5,977 nucleotides of DNA from Clostridiales bacterium (GCA_031289865.1 JAITOQ010000180.1:1-5977), one strand, 5' to 3'. Positions 1 to 5,330 are shown, numbered from the stretch's first letter. Notes: generated by a model from the sequence alone, not told the origin. Numbers and translations are program-made.

Positions 1-717
1 GTCGCTCAAGCAAAGTATGCTAAGAGCTTGTTTTTAAACAATGCAGAATGCAGAATGCAGAATGCAGAATACTTTTTGAATGCAGAATGCAGAATGCAGA
101 ATGCAGAATTGCGGAATAATAAAATCGTTGAAACCGAAACGCCACGGGCTGACGAGATTCCCCTCCGGGGAGGGGGGGCGCGTAGCGACGGGGTGATTGA
201 GCGCGACGGCGAGATAGAAGCCGTGACCGCGCAAATCGAGAGAGAAAAGCGCAATATCGTTTTGATAGGAATGCCGGGGTCGGGAAAAAGCTCTGTCGGG
301 CGCACGCTGGCAAAACGGTTGGGACGCGCCTTTATCGATACGGACGCGGAAGTCGAGCGTGCGGAGGGCTTGTTTATACCGACGATATTCGAGAGAAGCG
401 GCGAAGCCTATTTCCGCGAATGCGAAAAGCGCATGATCGCCGAAATCGGGAAGAAGTGCGGACTCGTCATAGCCACGGGCGGCGGCGCGCTCTTAAATCA
501 CGCCAATTACGAAAGCCTAAAACAAAACGGCGTCCTCGTCTACCTAAAACGCGACCTCTCGCTTTTGACCAGAACGGGCAGACCCCTCTCCGCAAAATTT
601 ACCGCCGAAGAACTCTATCTCGTCCGCAAACCTATCTATGAGGCTTGCGCCGACATAACCGTCGAAAATAATGCGGGGATAAATGAGGTCGCGGAGACGA
701 TAGAGAGGCTTTTTTAA
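1..717 (+). CDS. aroK: Shikimate kinase, probably the C-terminal part of an AroE-AroK fusion with a repeat-enlarged linker (5' partial)
   Basis: Shikimate kinase phosphorylates shikimate with ATP in the cytosolic chorismate (aromatic amino acid) pathway. The kinase domain begins near base 250 with NIVLIGMPGSGKSS, a Walker A P-loop (268-291). It is followed by the DTD shikimate/Mg motif (337-345), GExxFRxxE, the GGG substrate loop (478-486), the RTGRPL lid and the RKPIYEACAD segment, and its length is normal for the family. The frame has no stop back to base 1. The usual computed start, TTG at 28, has no good ribosome site, so I treat the gene as entering from the left. The first residues, VAQAKYAKSLFLN, resemble the C-terminal AroE helix (E. 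coli AroE has MLVAQAAHAFLLW), and DGEIEAVTAQIEREK before the P-loop resembles the residues that follow in AroE. Between them, codons for about 55 residues come from repeats (bases 40-205). The kinase assignment is firm; the fusion is inferred from short matches. Confidence 0.88.
   Translation, partial: VAQAKYAKSLFLNNAECRMQNAEYFLNAECRMQNAELRNNKIVETETPRADEIPLRGGGARSDGVIERDGEIEAVTAQIEREKRNIVLIGMPGSGKSSVGRTLAKRLGRAFIDTDAEVERAEGLFIPTIFERSGEAYFRECEKRMIAEIGKKCGLVIATGGGALLNHANYESLKQNGVLVYLKRDLSLLTRTGRPLSAKFTAEELYLVRKPIYEACADITVENNAGINEVAETIERLF
40..109. repeat. Heptamer tandem repeat (AATGCAG), two blocks of four
   Basis: Four perfect AATGCAG units (40-67) end in AAT, then the 8-base spacer ACTTTTTG (71-78), then four more perfect units (79-106) ending in AAT. 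The two blocks are 39 bases apart, so the second is in the same reading frame and both read NAECRMQNAE within the open aroK frame. The unit is seven bases, so gain or loss of one unit would shift the frame. Similar AATGCAG/CTGCATT tracts are, from memory, common dispersed repeats in Clostridia and related genomes; this could not be checked here. Confidence 0.9.
111..205. repeat. GC-rich dispersed-type repeat element with a 7-bp hairpin
   Basis: Directly after the heptamer tract, about 95 bases differ in composition from the kinase sequence. They contain CCCCTCC/GGAGGGG (160-166 with 169-175), a near-contiguous inverted repeat, followed by a G-run and GCGTAGCGACGGGGTGATTG. Translated in the aroK frame it gives the low-complexity PLRGGGARSDGVIE. 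Elements with a GGAGGGG...GACGGGGTG layout recur between genes in many Bacillota, which suggests a mobile or dispersed repeat. The exact ends are estimates: the left from the end of the heptamers, the right from where AroE/AroK-like sequence resumes. Confidence 0.55.
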
Positions 718-756
718 TTTGGGATTGAGAGTTTTGATAATAGAGGTACAAATCGT

Positions 757-785
757 TTGACAAATCTTCGTAAAAGTTATAAGAT
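757..785 (+). promoter_or_regulatory. Sigma-A promoter, TTGACA-17-TAAGAT, with no gene downstream
   Basis: A perfect -35 box TTGACA (757-762), a 17-bp spacer and -10 TAAGAT (780-785) point rightward. Transcription would start near 792 and reach the terminator hairpin at 828-857, giving an RNA of about 65-70 bases with no coding frame. The -35 lies within an 8-bp inverted repeat, CGTTTGAC (754-761) with GTCAAACG (798-805). It may be the remnant promoter of a lost gene, or drive a small RNA. Confidence 0.5.
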
Positions 786-795
786 ATACGAGTAA

Positions 796-860
796 AAGTC
801 AAACGCTATAGAAACGCATAAAAAAACAAAAAGGACGGTTTTGCAACTGTCCTTTTTGTG
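796..860. repeat. 65-bp direct repeat, copy 1 (contains terminator)
   Basis: This matches 1140-1204 at 64 of 65 bases; the only difference is A808 versus G1152. It starts at AAGTCAAACGC and ends at CTTTTTGTG, and the flanks are unrelated on both sides. It carries an intrinsic-terminator hairpin and fuses in frame, on the minus strand, to the truncated AlbA_2 coding sequence at base 860. The sharp edges suggest recombination or duplication rather than convergent terminator evolution. Confidence 0.92.
828..857 (-). terminator. Intrinsic terminator, copy 1 (bidirectional, best on minus)
   Basis: AAAAAGGACGGTT (828-840) pairs with AACTGTCCTTTTT (845-857) around loop TTGC: 13 bp with one G-T pair. 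Read on the minus strand, the stem's T side is followed by G and seven more T residues (820-826), a strong release signal. On the plus strand only the five T residues of the stem are present, so it may also stop transcripts leaving aroK, 110 bp upstream. Confidence 0.85.
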
Positions 861-973
861 CTTATTTAAGATTGCTCCTATTGATACGCAAGCCTCATTT
901 AGCTCTGCAATCGTCTTTTTAAACTCAAGTTGTTCGTTTTCAAAATCTAACGACATATAACCGCCTTTTTGGC

Positions 974-1058
974 TTTAACTGCCACTTTAACTGCCATTTT
1001 TGTGGCAGTTAAACAATTCGGCGATTTTTTAACTGCCATTTTTTGCGTTTAACTGCCA
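974..1058. promoter_or_regulatory. Operator-like array: five 11-bp TTTAACTGCCA sites
   Basis: Five exact copies of TTTAACTGCCA occur at 974-984, 986-996, 1003-1013 (inverted), 1028-1038 and 1048-1058. The second and third form a perfect 11-bp inverted repeat around a 6-base centre. All five lie between the predicted start of transcription (near 1062) and the ATG of the AlbA_2 fragment, that is, in its roughly 105-base leader. The arrangement suggests an operator array for a repressor, possibly the lost gene product itself, since full-length members of this family often carry a C-terminal winged helix. No T-run follows the hairpin, so it is not a terminator. Confidence 0.75.
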
Positions 1059-1068
1059 TATTACTGAC

Positions 1069-1097
1069 ATTATACACGAATATTGTGCAACTTGCAA
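1069..1097 (-). promoter_or_regulatory. Sigma-A promoter of the truncated AlbA_2 gene
   Basis: On the minus strand, -35 TTGCAA (1097-1092), a 17-bp spacer and a perfect -10 TATAAT (1074-1069). It directs transcription through the 11-bp operator array into the fragment starting at 956. Its good match to consensus shows that the regulatory region survived although the gene body did not. Confidence 0.75.
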
Positions 1098-1139
1098 TCT
1101 TTTGGTGGGTGATTGGGAAAAAATTCAACAAAATTATGG

Positions 1140-1204
1140 AAGTCAAACGCTGTAGAAACGCATAAAAAAACAAAAAGGACGGTTTTGCAACTGTCCTTTT
1201 TGTG
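1140..1204. repeat. 65-bp direct repeat, copy 2 (contains terminator)
   Basis: This is the second copy of the 796-860 repeat, in the same orientation and offset by 344 bases. It lies just past the end of the minus-strand membrane operon, where its hairpin serves as the operon terminator. This copy is probably the ancestral position, because its function there is obvious. Confidence 0.92.
1172..1201 (-). terminator. Intrinsic terminator of the membrane-protein operon (copy 2)
   Basis: It has the same 13-bp stem and TTGC loop as the copy at 828-857 (arms 1172-1184 and 1189-1201), with a seven-T tail on the minus strand (1164-1170). It begins 28 bases after the stop codon of the 657-residue membrane protein gene, the normal position for an operon terminator. 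Confidence 0.92.
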
Positions 1205-1229
1205 TGAGAGAGAGGGTTTAAAGCGTAGG

Positions 1230-3203
1230 TTATTTCGTGATGTAGTCGGTCGGTAATTCGAGGGTTATGCCGCCGTAGGCAACTATCATTCCGTATATTT
1301 TGCTGACTTTTCCGTTGGCAAAATTTATGGTTTCGTTAAAAGAGTCCGATAAGATAGACTCGACTAACAATTCTTTTAGTGCTTCAATGCTAAAGTCCAG
1401 AGGTAAGGAGTCAGATCCGTAAATATTTAATAAAGCGTCTACATAGAATTGCGCGAATTCCGAGGCTGTTTCCCGTTTAAAGGTATAACCGTTTTCGCCG
1501 TCTTCAAAATACTCGAAACAGTCTAAATACATGTCGAGCATAAACAAGAGTGTGGCTATACTCGAACCGTTCAACGGATATTCTTCGTAAGAGATTTCTT
1601 GCCGTAACCAAGAGGATTTTTCATCGGAATAGATATACTCATAATAAACGCCGTTTTCAAAGGAATAATATTCAATTGAAGAATCTTCACGTATTCTTTT
1701 TGAAACGGTACCGTCTATATAAAAACCGTAACCGTCGCCAACAATCGAATAATTAGGATTATCGCTGCTCAATTCGGCTATTGTTGCCTCTATCGCGTTT
1801 TTCCATGCGGTTTCGGAGACGGTATCTTCGTTTTCGTCCTCGTCGGTTTCGTCGTCGTCATCGTCCTCGTCGTAGTCCGGGAGGGTTACGACGATGCCGC
1901 CGTAGGTAAAGACATAATTGAAGTTTGCCTCATAGAAAAATTCGTAGCCTTCTTCGGGTGCGTCGTCACTTTCGTGCGTTTCGACAATATGCATTGTCAT
2001 GCCCATTCCGACGATCACGCCGTTTTCGATTGCGACGCTTAATTCAAAGGAGGAATCGGGCAAATTTATAAGCTTTAAAAATGCCGAAAACATGTCAATG
2101 TCGATATTGCCGTAAATCAAATTAGAAAATTCTTTCGAGGTAGCGCGCTTTGTGACATACTTGCCGTCCTTTAATTCAAAGTAGTCAAAGCCGTTCGCAA
2201 GCTCCGTCCAAAAAGCGACGTTCATTTTGTACTCGACGGTCGCGACGACGGCCTCGTAATCGACGGCGTATTTATAGCCGTCTTGTATGACGTAGTAGAC
2301 GGAATCCTCTAAGGTTAAATAGGTCGTCACGGTTTCTTCGCCGTCGTCCATAACGGTTTTCCATTTGTTTCCGTCCGCGTATGCTTCCGTTCTGATACTC
2401 GCTACAGGATAGGTTCCGTTAGGAGGGAGTCCGAGGCTCTCGCGTTCGTCCTCGTCAATATCGATATTTATGGTATAAGTCATGCCGCCGTCCATAATCT
2501 GCGAAAAATTCGCATCGGCAGCGTTTGCGAGGGCAAGCGTCGTCTGTATCGCGTTTTTCCATGCGGCTTCTTCGGCTGATTCTTCTTCATTTCCATAAAC
2601 GGCTTCAAAAATCGCGCCGAATACGTCCTCGATAAATTTCGCGTTTAATTCGGCGAATATGTAATAAGTACCGTTGACCTTTTTTAGGACAAGCTCATAT
2701 TCCTTGGAGAGGACGGGAGCCGCGCTTCCTACCGCCGTGAACGAATAACTTGACGGGACGGAGGCGTTTTTTTTCGCAACCTTTAGAGTGACCTTTGCCG
2801 TGACGGTCATGGTGTCGCCCTTGACGGTTTTTACCTTTATGTCGCTAAAGGACAGATTTGTTTCGGCAAGCTCCGATAGTTCGGATACAGCCTCGCTAAA
2901 TTCGTTTTGTGTTTTTGCGTCCTCAAAGACGATATAGTCGGCAAGTTTATCGACTTTTGAGGTGTTTAGCGTTTGGGAAAATTCGGTTAAAAGGGTTTCG
3001 GCTTGTTTTTTCCTCGCGCCGTTGACCGCCGTCACCGAAATAATCGGTACGGCGATTGCCAGAATCAGTATCGCCGCGACGATAGAGATAGCCAGAGCTT
3101 TCCTCTTTTTATAGAAGTTTGCCGCGCCGTTAGCGGTTTTTTTTGCTCCGAGTTTCACCTTTTCGACAAAGGCTTGAAAACCCGTTTGATTGGAGTTGTT
3201 CAT
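1230..3203 (-). CDS. Single-pass membrane protein with two related extracytoplasmic modules, function unknown
   Basis: 657 residues, not recognised as a named family. Residues 1-35 are a basic cytoplasmic segment and 36-60 a hydrophobic helix (ALAISIVAAILILAIAVPII). Positive residues before the helix put the rest outside. Residues 64-200 form a mixed helix/strand domain reminiscent of NTF2-like or small lipoprotein domains (weak impression). Two related modules follow, about 209-442 and 461-653. Both open with AWKNAI(Q/E)(T/A)T, share FxYFxxxxGxYxxKRxTxxEF in the middle, and close with YGGI(V/T)(V/L)xLP. An acidic D/E linker (443-460), encoded by an imperfect GTC/CTC trinucleotide tract at 1824-1877, separates them. 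ATG 3203 is preceded by AGGAGG at 6 bases. It is the last gene of a three-gene operon, 27 bp after its neighbour and 28 bp before a terminator. It may be a surface or wall-facing sensor or stress protein, but no catalytic motif is visible. Confidence 0.85.
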   Translation of the reverse strand: MNNSNQTGFQAFVEKVKLGAKKTANGAANFYKKRKALAISIVAAILILAIAVPIISVTAVNGARKKQAETLLTEFSQTLNTSKVDKLADYIVFEDAKTQNEFSEAVSELSELAETNLSFSDIKVKTVKGDTMTVTAKVTLKVAKKNASVPSSYSFTAVGSAAPVLSKEYELVLKKVNGTYYIFAELNAKFIEDVFGAIFEAVYGNEEESAEEAAWKNAIQTTLALANAADANFSQIMDGGMTYTINIDIDEDERESLGLPPNGTYPVASIRTEAYADGNKWKTVMDDGEETVTTYLTLEDSVYYVIQDGYKYAVDYEAVVATVEYKMNVAFWTELANGFDYFELKDGKYVTKRATSKEFSNLIYGNIDIDMFSAFLKLINLPDSSFELSVAIENGVIVGMGMTMHIVETHESDDAPEEGYEFFYEANFNYVFTYGGIVVTLPDYDEDDDDDETDEDENEDTVSETAWKNAIEATIAELSSDNPNYSIVGDGYGFYIDGTVSKRIREDSSIEYYSFENGVYYEYIYSDEKSSWLRQEISYEEYPLNGSSIATLLFMLDMYLDCFEYFEDGENGYTFKRETASEFAQFYVDALLNIYGSDSLPLDFSIEALKELLVESILSDSFNETINFANGKVSKIYGMIVAYGGITLELPTDYITK

Positions 3204-3230
3204 GATAGGCCTCCTTTTTTTGGGGATTTT

Positions 3231-3995
3231 TTATTTTCTCGCATAATCCGAGAGATCCGCTTCCGCATAAATTTTGACAATATTTTTGACGGATTCGGTT
3301 GGATTCACTTGGATTGTTTTTATGAGAACCGTCGTAAGCGCGCTCGGATGGCAACGTGTTTTTTGTATAATGAGGTTAAGGTCCTCCGTTAACTCGTCTA
3401 TCGGATAGAGATCGTCGGGGGAGCGTTTGGCATGTACCGTTCCGATAGCGTTCGTCATGCGTTTTACGATCAAATTTTTATAAGGACCGAGTTTTTTTAT
3501 GGGTTCGGCTTTTTTTGGCGGGGCGTTGCCCTCTTCTTGCAAGAGTTTTTGTTTTTCTTCGGCGGCTTGCTGCGCTTGCATTCTCGCCTTAATTGCTTCC
3601 GGCGTGTTGGCGGGGTGCTTTAAAATCAAGGATATGCCGATTAAAACGACGGGTAAAAGAGACGAAAGGTGCGCCCAAACGACAAAGCCCGTCCATATCG
3701 AAGTGAGCGTGAAAGCTAAATCGATGACGATGATCACAATCATTAGGTCAAATTTTTCGTTGATCGGTTTTGCGTTTTCAGGAACGGTTAAATGCGCGGA
3801 ATAAAACCAAGGGAAAATTGGTATATTGACGAATAAACCGAAGAGAAAAACGACGGTATACATTTCCGGGAACAAGAATAACGCATAATTTCCGAATTGT
3901 GTGCCATATGTGCCTAAAAAATATGTAGTGATAAATAAGAGAGGGAGGTGTAATCCCGCCGCAATCTTTTGCAGTATTATTTTTGTTTGATTCAT
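3231..3995 (-). CDS. Four-helix membrane protein with basic cytoplasmic C-terminal domain (paralogue of the upstream gene)
   Basis: 254 residues, family not recognised. Four hydrophobic helices lie near residues 12-30, 45-65, 82-104 and 108-126. A conserved stretch follows, LKHPANTPEAIKARMQAQ (124-141), then a short charged helix, a proline/lysine linker and a soluble C-terminal domain (about 165-254, beginning LGPYKNLIVKRM). It is a paralogue of the 248-residue protein encoded just upstream: both start MN(Q/S)TKxxLQKIA, have AKPIN(E/D)K before helix 3, and share LKHPxNxPEAIKAxxxAQ after helix 4. The C-terminal domains are unrelated. ATG 3995 has GAGGG at 5 bases, and the gap to the upstream gene is 14 bp, so the two are co-transcribed. 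It is presumably inserted in the cytoplasmic membrane with the tail inside; the role is unknown. Confidence 0.85.
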   Translation of the reverse strand: MNQTKIILQKIAAGLHLPLLFITTYFLGTYGTQFGNYALFLFPEMYTVVFLFGLFVNIPIFPWFYSAHLTVPENAKPINEKFDLMIVIIVIDLAFTLTSIWTGFVVWAHLSSLLPVVLIGISLILKHPANTPEAIKARMQAQQAAEEKQKLLQEEGNAPPKKAEPIKKLGPYKNLIVKRMTNAIGTVHAKRSPDDLYPIDELTEDLNLIIQKTRCHPSALTTVLIKTIQVNPTESVKNIVKIYAEADLSDYARK

Positions 3996-4009
3996 AAAAA
4001 CCCTCGATT

Positions 4010-4756
4010 TTACGGCTGAACCGTAGTTTTTGATTCGTTTACGGATTCGTTCGCTTGTTTCGGTTGAGGTTCGGTGTTTTTTTGTGCGGACTGATTAGGG
4101 GTGAACATGTTTTGCATTTGGAGCTGCATCATTTGCTGAAATTGCATCTGCTGTTGCTGTTGCATTTTTAAGGCTTGTTCCTTTTCCTCTTCTTTCTGTT
4201 TTTGGATACGTCTTTGTTCCTCTTCGAGGACTCTTTGCGCTTCGATTTTTGCCTTAATTGCTTCGGGTGAATTTTCGGGGTGCTTTAAAAACAAGGCGAT
4301 TCCCGCAAGTAAGGCGATTAGGAGAGGGGCGAGATGTATGTAAGGGGAAAATCCGACGCCTAACGCGGTAAATAAAAAGAGCAGATTGATGACGATGGCG
4401 GCGATAGATACGGCGAGCTTATCGTTGATAGGCTTCGCTTTGGGATTTATAACAAGTGATTTTTGAGTAAAAACATTGTTTACGGGATAAGCAGTCAATT
4501 TTCCGCCCAATACCGTCATAGCGATACCGACGGCGATAATCAAAATAAAGACCACATAGCCCGCCGTACTGAGTCCCGTTGTAAAATGTAAATCCGGCGT
4601 GTAGAAGCTCTCCACAAGACCGCTGATGTCACCAAGAAAATTTGCGGCGATTTGCCATATGAAGGTTCCGATAAATCCTATGATGATAACGAAAATTCCG
4701 ACAATGATTTGAAAGACGCCGGCGATCTTTTGTAGGGTATGCTTTGTTGAGTTCAT
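4010..4756 (-). CDS. Four-helix membrane protein with Q/M-rich coiled-coil tail (first gene of operon)
   Basis: 248 residues. Hydrophobic helices lie near residues 11-33, 65-84, 114-134 and 139-157. The LKHPENSPEAIKAKIEAQ motif (157-174) leads into a long charged then glutamine/methionine-rich helix (about 165-215, with runs such as MQQQQQMQFQQMMQ) that should form a coiled coil, and a polar disordered end. The N-terminal KIAGVFQIIVGIFVIIIGFIG loosely recalls DUF4064-type small membrane proteins; this is a weak impression. It is paralogous to the next gene. ATG 4756 is preceded by AGGAG at 9 bases. The promoter at 4792-4820, overlapped by putative operators, and the divergent XRE gene suggest repression by that regulator. 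The coiled coil suggests oligomerisation or a cytoplasmic partner, but no activity can be assigned. Confidence 0.85.
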   Translation of the reverse strand: MNSTKHTLQKIAGVFQIIVGIFVIIIGFIGTFIWQIAANFLGDISGLVESFYTPDLHFTTGLSTAGYVVFILIIAVGIAMTVLGGKLTAYPVNNVFTQKSLVINPKAKPINDKLAVSIAAIVINLLFLFTALGVGFSPYIHLAPLLIALLAGIALFLKHPENSPEAIKAKIEAQRVLEEEQRRIQKQKEEEKEQALKMQQQQQMQFQQMMQLQMQNMFTPNQSAQKNTEPQPKQANESVNESKTTVQP

Positions 4757-4791
4757 GATTGTATTCTCCTTTTTGGTTTTTATTTACTCAC

Positions 4792-4820
4792 AGTATACAC
4801 CAAAACGAATTGAAAGTCAA
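4792..4820 (-). promoter_or_regulatory. Sigma-A promoter of the three-gene membrane operon
   Basis: On the minus strand, -35 TTGACT (4820-4815), a 17-bp spacer and -10 TATACT (4797-4792). The predicted start is about 30 bases before the ATG at 4756, leaving a short leader with the AGGAG site. This is the strongest promoter match in the divergent region. Confidence 0.8.
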
Positions 4821-4835
4821 TAGTATATACTAAAA
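4792..4835. promoter_or_regulatory. Paired operator-like repeats AGTATAYACYAAAA flanking the operon promoter
   Basis: AGTATACACCAAAA (4792-4805) and AGTATATACTAAAA (4822-4835) differ at two positions and start exactly 30 bp apart, close to three helical turns. The first covers the -10 box; the second abuts the upstream edge of the -35 box and contains a perfect 12-bp palindrome, TAGTATATACTA (4821-4832). A weaker relative, TGTATATATT, lies at 4855-4864. The placement fits a dimeric repressor, most simply the divergent XRE protein, acting cooperatively. Confidence 0.6.
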
Positions 4836-4930
4836 ATATTCAAAATATTTATTTTGTATATATTTTGGGGATTTGGGGTATCATAGCAACCGCCCCCGCG
4901 ACTGTTAAAATGAAAGAAAAAGGTTTTGCT

Positions 4931-5227
4931 ATGGATACACAAGAGATTATTTTTAGGGTCGGCTATATCCGCAATCGGGCAAATTTATCGGCGCGGGCGT
5001 TGAGTCTCAACATCGGAAAGACGGATTCGTATATAAACAGAATGGAGCAAAACGGCTTTATTCCGTCGCTCCCCGTACTTTTAGAGATCATCGACGCGTG
5101 CAATTCCACGCCCGAAGAATTTTTTTATCACGACATTCAACGCTACCGTGCGGACAAGGACGGGCTGACATTTATCGGTTCGCTTTCGGAGAAGCAGTTG
5201 AAAGCCATTCGGAATCTTTATAATTGA
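4931..5227 (+). CDS. XRE-family helix-turn-helix transcriptional regulator
   Basis: 98 residues. The Cro/C1-type HTH covers about residues 8-66: helix 2 ARALSLNIG (21-29), recognition helix DSYINRMEQ (32-40), then PSLPVLLEIIDACNSTPEEFF (45-65), typical of small clostridial XRE repressors. The tail SLSEKQLKAIRNLYN (84-98) is a dimer-type helix. The frame is open further left, with a TTG at 4865 and an ATG at 4910. I chose ATG 4931 because AAAGG lies 7 bases upstream and MDTQEIIFRVGYIRNRANLS matches usual family N-termini. It is divergent from the membrane operon and probably regulates it and itself through the repeats at 4792-4835. Its own promoter is unclear: AT-rich sequence at 4839-4884 offers several weak candidates. 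Confidence 0.9.
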   Translation: MDTQEIIFRVGYIRNRANLSARALSLNIGKTDSYINRMEQNGFIPSLPVLLEIIDACNSTPEEFFYHDIQRYRADKDGLTFIGSLSEKQLKAIRNLYN

Positions 5228-5288
5228 TAAAAATCGGTGAACGGGCTACTAAAAAACTTTTTCCTCTCGATAGGTTGCGGAGGCGGAT

Positions 5289-5310
5289 GCAACGTCACGT
5301 TGCCTTTTTT
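5289..5310 (+). terminator. Intrinsic terminator after the XRE gene
   Basis: GCAACG (5289-5294), loop TCA and CGTTGC (5298-5303) form a perfect 6-bp stem, followed by C and six T residues. It lies about 60 bases past the stop codon at 5227. A further GTTGC at 5274-5278 could pair with GCAAC (5289-5293) instead, a possible alternative fold. Confidence 0.8.
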
Positions 5311-5330
5311 GCATTTCTTCTAAAAAGAAA

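Larger units (their letters stand above)
777..956 (-). pseudogene. Truncated AlbA_2 / divergent AAA_4 (Schlafen-like) gene, 5' fragment joined to the repeat
   Basis: An ATG at 956 (minus strand) opens a 59-residue frame starting MSLDFENEQLEFKKTIAEL and continuing NEACVSIGAILNKHKK. This strongly resembles the N-terminus of AlbA_2-domain putative ATP-binding regulators (COG2865 type), which read (E)xxLEFKKxxxELKExxISIxAILNKHxKGTLYFG. The family match stops at codon 33 (H), exactly where the 65-bp repeat begins (base 860). The rest of a protein normally some hundreds of residues long is absent. The repeat then supplies a hydrophobic tail (TVLFVFLCVSIAFDF) and flanking DNA the stop codon at 777. 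A ribosome site (AAGGCGG, 4 bases from the ATG), a promoter and an operator array upstream are intact, so the fragment may still be expressed. The family call rests on memory of the motif; the truncation is seen directly. Confidence 0.75.

Noticed and set aside
40..109. Possible CRISPR array
   Set aside because: The units are 7-base perfect tandem copies without spacers of CRISPR size; the single 8-base interruption is not a spacer.
6..313. Minus-strand open frames with repeated CILHSAF peptides
   Set aside because: They are antisense shadows of the heptamer tract and the kinase N-terminal region; their peptides come only from the repeat and have no ribosome site.
28..717. Stand-alone aroK starting at TTG 28
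   Set aside because: The frame is open upstream to base 1, TTG 28 lacks a convincing ribosome site, and the preceding residues look like an AroE C-terminus; a left-partial fusion explains this better.
986..1013. Terminator or riboswitch at the 11-bp hairpin
   Set aside because: No T-run follows on either strand, and the arms are copies of a motif that also occurs unpaired three more times, so operator sites are more likely than a structured RNA.
3003..3804. Plus-strand open frames opposite the membrane operon (3003-3392, 3432-3623, 3499-3804)
   Set aside because: They are antisense to clearly coding minus-strand genes, and their peptides look like frame-shifted complements of transmembrane codons.
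4865..4930. N-terminal extension of the XRE protein from TTG 4865
   Set aside because: The extension GIWGIIATAPATV is unlike the family and lies in the promoter region; ATG 4931 has a ribosome site and a typical family N-terminus.
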